Origin: Whitmania pigra
Taxonomy: Eukaryota > Annelida > Clitellata > Hirudinida > Haemopidae
Length of the DNA stretch: 64,000 bases
Direction: 5' to 3'
Assembly (NCBI GenBank): GCA_021613335.1
Contig: JAJTWR010000431.1
Span: 558,001 to 622,000, forward strand
Shown here: piece by piece, positions 1 through 8,347 of the stretch
How the letters are laid out: every line of letters begins with the position of its first letter
Numbering within the stretch: the first letter of the stretch is position 1
The notes under the pieces: model-generated
Database searches by the model: none
What the model was told of the DNA's origin: nothing
Seen by the model: only the letters and a program-made list of their open reading frames with translations
Translations under genes and position numbers: made by a program

Positions 1-2825
1 GCGAGGATGCGCTCTTCGAGCGTACCTAACGCTACGAGGCGGTACACAAACACGGGTCGCTCCTGGCCGATGCGGTGAACGCGCGCCGCCGCTTGCTCTT
101 CCACCGCTGGGTTCCACCATGGGTCGCATAGGAAAACGTGGTCTGCCGCATGAAGGGTGAGGCCCGCGCCTCCGGCATGCAACGAAATCAGCATCACCGG
201 CGGCCCTTGTGGCGACTGGAACTTCTCCACCACGGCGCCGCGGTCCACGGTGGAGCCGTCGAGGCGCAGGAAGTCGAGTCCGCGCTCGGTGAGGTGCGGT
301 TCGACCTTGTCCAAGAAGCTCGTCCATTGGCTGAAGACGAGCGCCCGATGGCCGCTCTCCGCAAGTTCGGACAGCGACTCCACGAGGGACTCGACCTTGG
401 AGGAGCTAGCGGCGGTTTGGCCGGGGACGAGCGCCCGGTGGCAGGCGGCTTGGCGCAGGCGGAGGATGGCTTCGAGGACCGCGAGGGTGTTGCCCTCTTC
501 CGCCACGAGGGAGCGCGATGAATTCAAGAGGGCGTCGTAGACTTGGCGCTCCTCGCTCGACAGCTCCACGTAGCGCACCGACTCGGTACGCGGCGGCAGC
601 TCGGAGGCGACGTCGCGCTTCAAGCGCCGCAGAATGAACGGGGCTATGCGCCGCCGCAGCGCGCCGAGCGCCGACGCGGAGCCGGAGTCGATGGGGGCGC
701 TGAAGTCGTTCTGGAAACCGCTCCGGGTGCCCAAGAGCCCCTTGTTCGCGAAGTGCATGAGGCTCCACAGCTCTTCGAGGCGGTTTTCGAGCGGAGTGCC
801 GGTGAGGGCGACGCGCGCCGAAGCGCGCAGGCGAAACGCCGCCGCGGCCGCTTGGCTCATCGGATTTTTGATGGCCTGTGCTTCGTCGAGGACGACCCAC
901 TCCCACTCGCGCTCGGCGAGGCGCTCCACGTCGAGGCGCAGCACCGCGTAGGTGGTGAGGGTGAGGCCGCCGTCGGCGAGGGCGCGGCGCGGCCCGTGGT
1001 AGACGTTGAGCGGCAGGTCCGGGCGCAAGGCGGCGGCTTCGGCGCGCCACACGGGGATGAGGCTCGCCGGGCAGACGACAAGCGAGTTGGGTCGAAGTGC
1101 GGCGAGCGCTTGGCGGGTTTTGCCAAGGCCCATTTCGTCGGCGAGGATGCCGCCGAGGCCGGCCTCGCGCAGGAAGGTAAGCCAGGAAACGCCCTCGCGC
1201 TGGTAGCCGCGCAGGGCGCCTTCGAGGCTCGCGGGCACCGGGGCTTCGGGGAGTCCGGCGAAGCCCTCGACGAGCGGAGCGAGCTTCTGCAAGTCCATCG
1301 GCAGCGGCTCGTCGAGCGACTGCGCGAGCGCCGCGAGTGCCGGGAGCGCGTGGGCGGCGACTTCGCCCGATTCGTCGCGGGCGGCGAAGAGGCGAGCGAG
1401 GACTTCTTCGTGGGCAGTGAGCCACGGTGCGGGGACTTCCGCGAAGCCGCCGCCCGGTAAGGCCAAGACGCCGAGCCCCGCGCGGTAGGCTTCCCAGACG
1501 GCGTCCGCGTCGACTGCCGCCCCGCCCTCTTGGGTGCGGAACGTGAGGCGTGCCTGGGTGTGCGGGCGCCCGCGTTCGTCGGTAGTCGCGTGGAGTTCGA
1601 GGTGCGGGTGGAGCGTGCGCGCCTCGCCGACGAGTTCGCGAGCGGCGCCGCCGAGGAGGCCCGGCGCGCTGCGCAGGCGGGCGCGGAATTGGTCGACCTC
1701 TTTGCCCTCGAAGCGGGTGCGCCGCCCCGGCACGAGCGCGAGGGCTTGCCGCAAGTCTCGCGTGAGCTCGGCTTCTTTGCCGAGGTCTCGCAGCGGCATG
1801 GCGCCGCCGAGGAATACGAGGTTGCCCGCGTCGATGCGCGCCGACGGCGGGTTTCCGTAGACGAGGCGCGGGAGCACTTCGAGGGCGCCGGGCACGGTGG
1901 TGAGGGAGAGTTCCACGCGCGGAGCGAGCGCCGCGTCGATGCGTGGCACGCGCGTCGTGCGGACCCGCAGCCGCGCCCGGCGGGAGAGTTCCGGGAGCAC
2001 CCGCGTGGACAGCTCGCCCAAGTCTCGCGCCTCGTAGGTGCGTACCGAGGGTAGCGCCTCCCAGCGGGCACCGCACACCTCGGTAGCGCCGAGCGCGCAC
2101 ACGACTTCGCCAACAAGTGCCACGCCCTCGCAGAGTACACGGGTGAGCCCCGGCGGCGCGGAGACGCGCACCTGCACGCTGTTGCCTTCGTCGGTGACGG
2201 TCGCGAGCGGCAGGAGTTGTTCGGGGGTGAGCGTCACCGGGAGGCCGTCGACCTGCACGAGGCGCGCGTGCCGCAGGTGCACGAGGAGCGCGGCGAAGGC
2301 GTCTGGCGGCAGCGGCCCGCGCCGGGGCTTCATCAACACCGCGTCGGCGTTGAGCTCGCCTGCTTCGAGGTGGAGTTCGGCGGTGCTGCCCTGGCCGACC
2401 CGTGAAGCGAGCGAGCCGTCGAGGAGTTGGGTGCGGCCATCGGGGTACACGAGTTCGCGGCGCACGGTGAAGCCCGGATTATTTGCGGAGTTGGGCTCGA
2501 CGCTGGTGAAGGCGTAGGACACGCGGGCCCACACGTCTTCCACGCGCGGGGCGGCGCCGCCGTCGCGTTCGAGGACGATGGCCGCGGCGATGGCGTGGGC
2601 GCAGGGGTCCACCGGCGAGTCGCAGGAGCATTCCCAGGAGTCGTCGGGCACGAGGTGTACGGTGAAGCCGGTGGGGCGCTCCTTGGGCTTCACGCGGAAG
2701 GTGTGCTCGGTGCCGTCGCGACGCTCGAAGGCGACGCAGCCCTCGGCGGAGGCGAGCTTCACGCCTTGGGTCCAGGGCCCCGGCTTGGACGCGGCGCGTA
2801 CGGCGTCGAGCAGGGCCCGCGACAT
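1..2825 (-). CDS. SWIM zinc-finger SNF2-family helicase/ATPase (3' end beyond window)
   Basis: This is a DNA-dependent ATPase of the SNF2 group of superfamily 2, probably acting in remodelling of protein-DNA complexes or repair. About 941 codons are visible from the ATG at 2825. An N-terminal SWIM zinc finger is seen as C66-x-C68-x6-C75-x-H77. The helicase core follows with Walker A DEMGLGKT (K about 569), a DEAQ box near residue 645 (VVLDEAQAIKNP) and, close to the left edge, motif VI (RVHRIGQERPV), so only a short C-terminus is missing. The start lies 3 bases after the stop of the upstream HAD gene, which suggests one operon with murI and the aminotransferase. Family assignment is firm; the cellular role is not visible here. 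Confidence 0.9.
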   Translation of the reverse strand, partial: MSRALLDAVRAASKPGPWTQGVKLASAEGCVAFERRDGTEHTFRVKPKERPTGFTVHLVPDDSWECSCDSPVDPCAHAIAAAIVLERDGGAAPRVEDVWARVSYAFTSVEPNSANNPGFTVRRELVYPDGRTQLLDGSLASRVGQGSTAELHLEAGELNADAVLMKPRRGPLPPDAFAALLVHLRHARLVQVDGLPVTLTPEQLLPLATVTDEGNSVQVRVSAPPGLTRVLCEGVALVGEVVCALGATEVCGARWEALPSVRTYEARDLGELSTRVLPELSRRARLRVRTTRVPRIDAALAPRVELSLTTVPGALEVLPRLVYGNPPSARIDAGNLVFLGGAMPLRDLGKEAELTRDLRQALALVPGRRTRFEGKEVDQFRARLRSAPGLLGGAARELVGEARTLHPHLELHATTDERGRPHTQARLTFRTQEGGAAVDADAVWEAYRAGLGVLALPGGGFAEVPAPWLTAHEEVLARLFAARDESGEVAAHALPALAALAQSLDEPLPMDLQKLAPLVEGFAGLPEAPVPASLEGALRGYQREGVSWLTFLREAGLGGILADEMGLGKTRQALAALRPNSLVVCPASLIPVWRAEAAALRPDLPLNVYHGPRRALADGGLTLTTYAVLRLDVERLAEREWEWVVLDEAQAIKNPMSQAAAAAFRLRASARVALTGTPLENRLEELWSLMHFANKGLLGTRSGFQNDFSAPIDSGSASALGALRRRIAPFILRRLKRDVASELPPRTESVRYVELSSEERQVYDALLNSSRSLVAEEGNTLAVLEAILRLRQAACHRALVPGQTAASSSKVESLVESLSELAESGHRALVFSQWTSFLDKVEPHLTERGLDFLRLDGSTVDRGAVVEKFQSPQGPPVMLISLHAGGAGLTLHAADHVFLCDPWWNPAVEEQAAARVHRIGQERPVFVYRLVALGTLEERIL

Positions 2826-2828
2826 AGT

Positions 2829-3527
2829 CTACGCGGAGATTCCGGCGAGTCCGAGGAGTTCGCGGGGGTGCTCCAACACGACGAGCGCTCCTTCGGCCAC
2901 GAGTTCCGAGCGGGGGCGGAAGCCCCAGTTCACGCCGATGGCGTGCATGCTGCAGGCCCGGGCGGTGCGGATGTCGATGCCGGAGTCGCCGATGAAGGCG
3001 ATGCGTGCCGGGGAGACGCCCATGTTTTCGGCGATGCGCAGCGCGCTCGTTGGGTCGGGTTTGCGGGGAACGCCGGTGCGCTCGCCCCAGACTTCGGCAA
3101 AGGGGATATCGCTGAGCTTCGCGGCGACGAGGCCGCGGGCGAATTCGTCGCGCTTGTTGGAGAGGACGGCGAGGCGGCGGCCGCGTTTTGCGAGGACGGC
3201 GAGCAATTCGGGGATGCCCGGATAGAGGCGCGCTTCGCGGTGGTCTTGGCTGCGGTAGGCGTCGATGTACTCGATGAGGAGTTGCGGGAGCGGAGCGGTC
3301 TGCGGGGGGACCTCTGGCGAGTGCCCTTCGGCGGCGGCGAAGGCGCGGCGCAGGAGAACTTCGCCGCCAGCGCCCACGAACTCGCGGTAGCGAACGAGCG
3401 GAAAGGCGGGGAAGCCGTGGGCGATGAGGACGACGTTCGCGGCGGTACCGATGTCGGCGATGGTGTCGGCGAGAGTGCCGTCGAGATCGAAGATGAAGGC
3501 TTCGACGTCGTGAAGGTTTGGAGCCAT
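2829..3527 (-). CDS. gph: HAD hydrolase, phosphoglycolate phosphatase-like
   Basis: A 232-residue haloacid-dehalogenase phosphatase. Motif I is FDLDGTLAD with nucleophile D14 and acid/base D16. Motif II is S123 in VLSNK, motif III is K156 in RKPDP, and motif IV is GDSGID with D181 and D185. The helical cap between residues 20 and 95 and the overall length fit Gph, which removes 2-phosphoglycolate produced by DNA repair or RuBisCO oxygenation. PpaX/pyrophosphatase-like or nucleotide phosphatases look similar, so the substrate is inferred. It starts 1 base after the murI stop and is part of that minus-strand operon. Confidence 0.8.
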   Translation of the reverse strand: MAPNLHDVEAFIFDLDGTLADTIADIGTAANVVLIAHGFPAFPLVRYREFVGAGGEVLLRRAFAAAEGHSPEVPPQTAPLPQLLIEYIDAYRSQDHREARLYPGIPELLAVLAKRGRRLAVLSNKRDEFARGLVAAKLSDIPFAEVWGERTGVPRKPDPTSALRIAENMGVSPARIAFIGDSGIDIRTARACSMHAIGVNWGFRPRSELVAEGALVVLEHPRELLGLAGISA

Positions 3528-3528
3528 G

Positions 3529-4344
3529 TCAGGGAGTCAAATCGACGAGCGACACTGTCGGCAGTGGTCGACCCAGGAAAGCTGCGCCGACCTGCTGGAA
3601 GCGGAGCGGCGCATCGGTGGTGAGGAATTGAAGCTGGGCGGGGGTGCGTGTGGTGCGCGAGAGGCCCTCGGCTTCGAGGAGCGCGGCGACGTAGTCGGCG
3701 GTCGCGACGCCGGAGTCGATGAGGGTTACGTTTTTTCCGGCGACTTCGGAGATGACGCCGCGGAGGAGTGGGTAGTGCGTGCAGCCGAGGACCAGCGTGT
3801 CGCAGGGAGGCGCGAGGAGCTCGTGGGTGAGGTAGCGGCGGGCGGCGAGCGTGGGCACGTCTCCTTGGTACCACCCCTCCTCCACCAACGGCACGAACAA
3901 CGGACAGGCTTGGCCGCGGACGGTGCCCTTTGGCGCGAGGGCTGCGAGGGCGCGCTGGTAGGCGCCGGAGCGGATGGTGCCCTCGGTGCCGATGACGGCC
4001 ACGACGCCGCTCTTCGTGGTGCGGGCGGCGGCGGCGGCGCCCGGTTCAATCACGCCGATGACCGGGATGGGCAGGCGCGCGGTGAGCGCCGGGAGCGCCA
4101 CCGACGAGGCGGTGTTGCAGGCGACGACGAGGATTTTGACGTCGTGCTTCAGGAGCTCGTTGGCGTTGGCGACGGCGTAGCGGGTGACGACTTCGGCAGA
4201 CTTGGTGCCGTAGGGGACGCGCGCGGTGTCACCGAGGTAGACGATGTGCTCGTGCGGGAGCTTCGCGAGGAGCGAGTGCACCACCGAGAGTCCACCGAGG
4301 CCGGAGTCGAAGACACCGATGGGTGCTTCCCGTCGCGCTGTCAC
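3529..4344 (-). CDS. murI: Glutamate racemase
   Basis: Interconverts L- and D-glutamate to supply D-Glu for peptidoglycan in the cytoplasm. The 271-residue length matches MurI. The N-terminal IGVFDSGLGGLSV contains D13/S14, the first catalytic cysteine is C76 in VVACNTAS, and the second is C188 in LGCTHYPLL with H190. The substrate-binding YLGDTARVPYG motif is at 36-46. It follows the aminotransferase with a 3-base gap and is followed at 1 base by the HAD phosphatase, so translation is probably coupled. No cofactor is needed in this family. Confidence 0.95.
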   Translation of the reverse strand: MTARREAPIGVFDSGLGGLSVVHSLLAKLPHEHIVYLGDTARVPYGTKSAEVVTRYAVANANELLKHDVKILVVACNTASSVALPALTARLPIPVIGVIEPGAAAAARTTKSGVVAVIGTEGTIRSGAYQRALAALAPKGTVRGQACPLFVPLVEEGWYQGDVPTLAARRYLTHELLAPPCDTLVLGCTHYPLLRGVISEVAGKNVTLIDSGVATADYVAALLEAEGLSRTTRTPAQLQFLTTDAPLRFQQVGAAFLGRPLPTVSLVDLTP

Positions 4345-4347
4345 GCA

Positions 4348-5541
4348 TTAACCTGCGTGCTTGGCCATGAAGGCCGCGAGCTTTTGGTAGGCCTTTCGGA
4401 GCGTCTCTTCGGGAGGGAGAAAGACGATGCGGAAGTGCCTCGTGCCGGGTTTTTGGCCGAAGCCCGAGCCGTGCACGAAGAGCACGCCGGTCTCTTCGAG
4501 CAGGTCGAGGACGAAGCGCTCGTCGTCGGTGACCGACGGCGCGTCGATGCGCGGCATGGCGTAGAACGCGGCCGACGGCGGGACGAGCGACAGGCCCTTG
4601 ATGCCCCGGATGCCCTCCACGGTGACTTCGCGGCGGCGGCGGAGTTTTTCGAGCATCTGGGCGATGTGGTTTTTCGGGCCTTGGAGCGCGGGGGCGATGG
4701 CGTACTGGAAGGGCCCTACCCCGCAGATGCGCGCGTCGGTGAGGCGTCGGATGGCGGCGGCGAGTTCGGTGGTCGTCGAGGGATTCACGAAGACGAGCCA
4801 GCCGATGCGCCAGCCACAGGCGAGGTAGGCCTTCGAGAGGCCGTTGAACATGATGATGGGCACGTCGGTGGCGAGCGAGCCGGTGTACGTGTGGCGGCCT
4901 TCGAAGAGGAGCTCCGCGTAGATTTCGTCGGAGAGCACGACGAGGTTATTGCGGCGGGCGACTTCGAGGATGCCCTCAAGGTCTTTGCGCGAGAGGACTG
5001 CGCCGGTGGGATTGTTGGGGTTGCAGAGGACTATCGCCTTGGTGCGCTTCGTGACTTTGGAGGCGATTTCCTCGGGGTCGATGGACCAGTTGCGGTTTTC
5101 GTCGGGGTAGTACTCCACGACGGTCGCTTTGAGGCGCGCGGCGATGGCGTTGTAGAGCGGGTAGCCGGGGCTCGGGAGGAGGAGTTCGTCGCCGGGCTCG
5201 ATGATGGCGGTGAGCGTGAGGTCGATGGCCTCGCTGGCGCCGGCGGTGATGAACACGTCGTTCGCGGTGACGTGCGACATTCCGTGGCCGCGCGCTTCGG
5301 TGGCGACGGCGTCTCGGGCGGCGGCGATGCCGGCGGAGGGTACGTAGCCGTTGATGCCATCGCGCATGGCGCGGTCGACGGCGGCGATGAGGTGCGGCGG
5401 CGTGGGGAAGTCGTACTTGAGGGGGTCGCCGATGTTGCAGTGGAGGACTTCGCGACCGGCAGCTTCGAGCTTCGAGGCGGCGGTGACGATGTTCCGAATT
5501 GCGTACCGGACGTTGGCGATATGGCTAGCTGCGTGAATCAC
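4348..5541 (-). CDS. Pyridoxal-phosphate aminotransferase, class I (alanine/aspartate type)
   Basis: A 397-residue fold-type I PLP enzyme that transfers amino groups between amino acids and 2-oxo acids. The signature NPNNPTG is at 174-180, SDEIYAE (D205) binds the pyridine nitrogen, the Schiff-base lysine is K237 in SKAYL, and the phosphate/carboxylate arginines lie in GWRIGW and near the C-terminus. It resembles the AlaC/YfdZ alanine transaminase branch with a GDPLKYDFPTP N-terminus, but aspartate transaminase activity is equally possible. It is the first protein gene after the tRNA trio and may share read-through transcription with it. Confidence 0.87.
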   Translation of the reverse strand: MIHAASHIANVRYAIRNIVTAASKLEAAGREVLHCNIGDPLKYDFPTPPHLIAAVDRAMRDGINGYVPSAGIAAARDAVATEARGHGMSHVTANDVFITAGASEAIDLTLTAIIEPGDELLLPSPGYPLYNAIAARLKATVVEYYPDENRNWSIDPEEIASKVTKRTKAIVLCNPNNPTGAVLSRKDLEGILEVARRNNLVVLSDEIYAELLFEGRHTYTGSLATDVPIIMFNGLSKAYLACGWRIGWLVFVNPSTTTELAAAIRRLTDARICGVGPFQYAIAPALQGPKNHIAQMLEKLRRRREVTVEGIRGIKGLSLVPPSAAFYAMPRIDAPSVTDDERFVLDLLEETGVLFVHGSGFGQKPGTRHFRIVFLPPEETLRKAYQKLAAFMAKHAG

Positions 5542-5578
5542 CAGTGACTTGTAGCACTCTCACTCCGATACGGCAAAG

Positions 5579-5652
5579 TGCGCCCAGAGGGATTCGAACC
5601 CCCGACCCCCGGCTTCGAAGGCCGGTGCTCTATCCAGCTGAGCTATAGGCGC
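5579..5652 (-). tRNA. tRNA-Arg (anticodon TCG)
   Basis: On the minus strand a full cloverleaf can be drawn. The acceptor stem GCGCCTA pairs with TGGGCGC (one G-T pair), the D stem is GCTC/GAGC, and the anticodon stem CCGGC/GCCGG carries loop CTTCGAA (anticodon TCG). The T arm contains GGTTCGAATCC and the discriminator is A. CCA is not encoded. It is the last of three tRNAs transcribed toward the aminotransferase gene. Confidence 0.95.
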
Positions 5653-5677
5653 GCGAGCTCCACAGGGGCTCGATGTG

Positions 5678-5752
5678 GGCGATCTACCGGGATCGAACCG
5701 GTAACCTCAGGAGTCACAGTCCTGCGCTCTAACCAGTTGAGCTAAGATCGCC
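5678..5752 (-). tRNA. tRNA-His (anticodon GTG)
   Basis: The cloverleaf has anticodon stem CAGGA/TCCTG and loop CTGTGAC (anticodon GTG). Counting back from U8-A9 leaves eight bases before position 8. The extra 5' base is therefore the histidine-specific G-1, which pairs with C73; this supports the histidine assignment independently of the anticodon. CCA is not encoded. Confidence 0.95.
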
Positions 5753-5804
5753 GTATGGCGGTTCGCTGCTACAGTGACGTGGTGGCCTCGTCAATGGTCA
5801 CTAA

Positions 5805-5878
5805 CGCGCCCGGCGGGACTCGAACCCACGACCCCCGGCTTAGAAGGCCGGTGCTCTGTCCAGCTGAGCTACGAGCGC
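5805..5878 (-). tRNA. tRNA-Arg (anticodon TCT)
   Basis: Acceptor stem GCGCTCG pairs with CGGGCGC, with one T-G pair. The D stem is GCTC/GAGC, and the anticodon stem CCGGC/GCCGG carries loop CTTCTAA (anticodon TCT). The T arm contains GGTTCGAGTCC and the discriminator is G. It is the first tRNA of the cluster and marks the left boundary of the CRISPR-cas locus. Confidence 0.94.
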
Positions 5879-5994
5879 AACTTCGAACTGCCGGAGTTTC
5901 TTAGAGAGGTGCGCCGTCAAACTCAAGTGACAGCGTGCCCCCGGGGAGTGATTCCTCGGCGTTGGTCGGGCGAGCCCGCCGGGCGGCCGACCGG

Positions 5995-6025
5995 GAATGT
6001 CAGAGGTGGGTGCTACCGTCTGACA
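5995..6025 (+). promoter_or_regulatory. Shared cas upstream element GAATGTCAGA plus inverted repeat before cas4-cas1
   Basis: GAATGTCAGA lies at 5995-6004, 22 bases before the cas4-cas1 ATG. The same 10-mer sits 23 bases before the ATG of the opposite cas operon (22029-22038, minus strand). Here its TGTCAGA half is repeated in inverse as TCTGACA at 6019-6025, ending one base before the start codon, with a 14-base spacer. A GC-rich hairpin (GGTCGG at 5964-5969 with CCGACC at 5987-5992) lies just upstream. A shared operator or promoter element is inferred; the regulator is unknown. Confidence 0.5.
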
Positions 6026-6026
6026 C

Positions 6027-7751
6027 ATGAGCAACCCGCCCCGCACCGACCCAAGCGGCCGCGCAATAGTCACCGTGAGGATGTTGACCCAGCTCGCCTA
6101 CTGCGAGCGGCTGTTTCACCTCGAATTCGTGGAAGCGCAGTGGGAGGACAACGTCTACACCGACGATGGCCGCCTCGTGCACCGACGAGTCGACGAGCAG
6201 GACGACACCCTCCCCGACCCAGAGGAGCATCCCGAGCGCCCGCAAACGACTCGCTCGGTATCGCTGGAGAGTTCGACTCTTGGGCTCCGGGGAGTCCTCG
6301 ACATCGTTGAGTCGCGCTCCGAAGATGGCACCTCCATCGCCTCGCCAGTCGAAATGAAGCGAGGAGCCGCCCCGAGTGAGCACAAGGAAGTCCATGATTC
6401 GGTGCGAGTGCAGGTGATGGCGCAAGCACTGCTCCTTCGGGAGCATGGCTTCCGCGTCGATAACGGCATCGTGTACTTTGCAGAGTCAAAGACTCGCCGC
6501 GAAATAGCGCTCGATGCCGCCCTTGAGGAGCGCACTCGGCACCTCATCGGGATCGCTCGCGCCCGCCTGGAGAGCGACGAGCGCCCGACCCTTCCGCCTC
6601 CGCTCGATGATAGTCCAAGGTGCGTTGGCTGCTCCCTTTCTGGCATCTGTCTCCCCGACGAAACGAGGCTGCTCGCCGATGGCGTGGCGAATGTCGACAG
6701 TGAAATCGACGACGAACGTGTGCGTCGCTTATTCACTCCAAAAGACGATGCTGCGCCGCTCTACGTTCAGGAGCAAGGCTCCCAAGTAGGGAAAGACGGC
6801 GAAGGGCTGTATGTTTCGAAGCAAAAGACCCGTTTTGTACGTGTCCAATTGAAAGATATAAGCCAGCTTGTGACCTGCGGCTCTGTATCTATATCACCCG
6901 CAGCGTTACACATGCTGTGCTCCGCCAACATTCCGGTGTTGCACATGTCGATGGGACATTGGTTCTACGGAACAACAACCGGAACCGGGCCGCGAAACTC
7001 TTTCGACCGTGCAGCGCAGTTTCGCCAAGCGGACGACGCTTCCTTTTGCCTCACGCTTGCTAAAGCATTCGTAGCCGCCAAAATCTCCAATCAGCGCACC
7101 CTCCTCCGTCGCAACGGAACTGCCCCCGCAAGCGACCTTGCGGAGATGGCTCGCAGCCTAGATAGCGTCGACGAACAGCGCGACACAAGCAGCCTGCTTG
7201 GAATCGAAGGCTCAGCTGCAGCAGCCTACTTCAGGAATTTTGCGAGCATGCTCCGCACGAAGGGTGACGGGTCGCTTCAGGGATTCGACTTCCAACAGCG
7301 AAACCGCCGACCTCCGCGCGACCCCATCAATGCATTGCTTAGTTTTGCCTATGCGATGCTCACGAAGGAGTGTGTCGTCGCCTGCTTGGGAGCTGGGCTC
7401 GATCCCCACTGGGGCTTCTTCCACCGCCCGCGTCATGGTCGCCCCGCGCTAGCCCTCGATCTCATGGAGGAGTTTCGCCCTCTCATCGCCGATTCGGCTG
7501 TCATCTCCGCAGTGAATAACAACATGTTAACCCCAGATGATTTTGTGCAGTCGAAAAGTGGGTGTGCAATGCGCGATGTTGCTCGAAAAGCGTTGATACG
7601 TGCATTCGAGGCGCGCCTTGAGCAACTCGCCACCCACCCGCTTTTCGGATACCGCTGTTCGTGGCGTCGCATTGTGGCGTTGCAGGCGCGGCTCTTGGCG
7701 AAAACCCTTCGCGGCGACACGCCACGGTATATCGGCGTGACGACAAGGTGA
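6027..7751 (+). CDS. cas4-cas1: Cas4-Cas1 fusion, type I-G CRISPR adaptation integrase
   Basis: A 574-residue fusion that trims and integrates new spacers. The N-terminal Cas4 part (about 15-215) is a RecB-like nuclease. It has the four iron-sulfur cysteines, C26 in AYCERLF and C199/C202/C208 in CVGCSLSGIC, and nuclease residues D92 (GVLDIVE) and E109 (VEMKRG). The Cas1 part (about 220-574) carries the catalytic triad E394 (LLGIEGSAA), H466 (HWGFFHRP) and E481 (LDLMEEFRP). Such fusions are typical of type I-G (old I-U, Geobacter type) and help choose PAM-adjacent prespacers. cas2 follows after 4 bases, and the leader and array come next on the same strand. The base composition is closer to the host than that of the interference genes. 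Confidence 0.95.
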   Translation: MSNPPRTDPSGRAIVTVRMLTQLAYCERLFHLEFVEAQWEDNVYTDDGRLVHRRVDEQDDTLPDPEEHPERPQTTRSVSLESSTLGLRGVLDIVESRSEDGTSIASPVEMKRGAAPSEHKEVHDSVRVQVMAQALLLREHGFRVDNGIVYFAESKTRREIALDAALEERTRHLIGIARARLESDERPTLPPPLDDSPRCVGCSLSGICLPDETRLLADGVANVDSEIDDERVRRLFTPKDDAAPLYVQEQGSQVGKDGEGLYVSKQKTRFVRVQLKDISQLVTCGSVSISPAALHMLCSANIPVLHMSMGHWFYGTTTGTGPRNSFDRAAQFRQADDASFCLTLAKAFVAAKISNQRTLLRRNGTAPASDLAEMARSLDSVDEQRDTSSLLGIEGSAAAAYFRNFASMLRTKGDGSLQGFDFQQRNRRPPRDPINALLSFAYAMLTKECVVACLGAGLDPHWGFFHRPRHGRPALALDLMEEFRPLIADSAVISAVNNNMLTPDDFVQSKSGCAMRDVARKALIRAFEARLEQLATHPLFGYRCSWRRIVALQARLLAKTLRGDTPRYIGVTTR

Positions 7752-7755
7752 GCAC

Positions 7756-8046
7756 ATGGCGCGCAGACGATATCTCGTAGCCTACGACATCGCAGATGAT
7801 GACCGCCGAAATGGAGTTTTCAAGACATTGAATGATTTTGGCGAGCGCGTTCAATACTCGGTGTTCATTTGTGAGTTGAACCCCCGAGAGCTCATCGCCC
7901 TCAAGAGCAAATTGCTTCCCGTCATTCATCAGCGGGAAGATCAAGTTATGGTCGTTGATTTAGGGGCGGTCGAAGGAGAACGCAGTGGTTCGGTTGAAAC
8001 TTTAGGCCGTGCACTCACTACGCAGGAGCGAGTCATCGTGGTATAG
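7756..8046 (+). CDS. cas2: Cas2, CRISPR adaptation subunit
   Basis: A 96-residue Cas2 that bridges two Cas1 dimers in the spacer integration complex. The ferredoxin-like fold is indicated by beta-strand YLVAYDIADD with the conserved D11, followed by RRNGVFKTLNDFGERVQYSV, the typical helix and second strand. Length is normal. It starts 4 bases after the cas4-cas1 stop and ends 301 bases before the first repeat, so the adaptation genes directly adjoin the leader end of the array. Confidence 0.95.
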   Translation: MARRRYLVAYDIADDDRRNGVFKTLNDFGERVQYSVFICELNPRELIALKSKLLPVIHQREDQVMVVDLGAVEGERSGSVETLGRALTTQERVIVV

Positions 8047-8347
8047 AAGAAACCGCAACAGTTGCCCGCGCGAGCATCAACTCCACGGGCGGCCCATCAG
8101 GCTGCACCAGGAAAATTTCCCATCGGACGAGATGCAAAAGACCCAATGTCATCGGGGAGTGGTAGAATCCCTTCTTGCGAGCGGCCAGGTGATCGCCATC
8201 ACCCAAGGACCGCTCGATCTCTTTGAAATCTTTGAATATTTTGACGAGAGAACATCGCAACCGCTGCCGATGGCTACCCACCCAGCACCCGGGCGCTCGA
8301 AAACGCTGGTTGAAGGCAGCGAATTCTCTCGTGATTTTGTGGTAGCC
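8047..8347 (+). promoter_or_regulatory. CRISPR leader
   Basis: The 301 bases between cas2 and the first repeat hold no convincing gene. It is called a leader because it adjoins cas1-cas2, the repeats at this end are uniform, and the decayed repeats are at the other end. It contains a direct repeat CTTTGAAAT/CTTTGAATA at 8221-8238 in an AT-richer stretch, which could hold the array promoter or an integration-factor site. No definite -35/-10 pair is assigned. Confidence 0.7.

Noticed and set aside
406..2140. Long arginine- and alanine-rich frames opposite or out of frame with the SNF2 gene
   Set aside because: Low-complexity shadow frames in GC-rich DNA; the SNF2 frame has complete helicase motifs.
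3526..5547. A 673-codon plus-strand frame opposite murI and the aminotransferase
   Set aside because: Rich in Asp/Glu/Gly/Val as expected for the complement of GC-rich genes; both minus-strand genes are clearly real.
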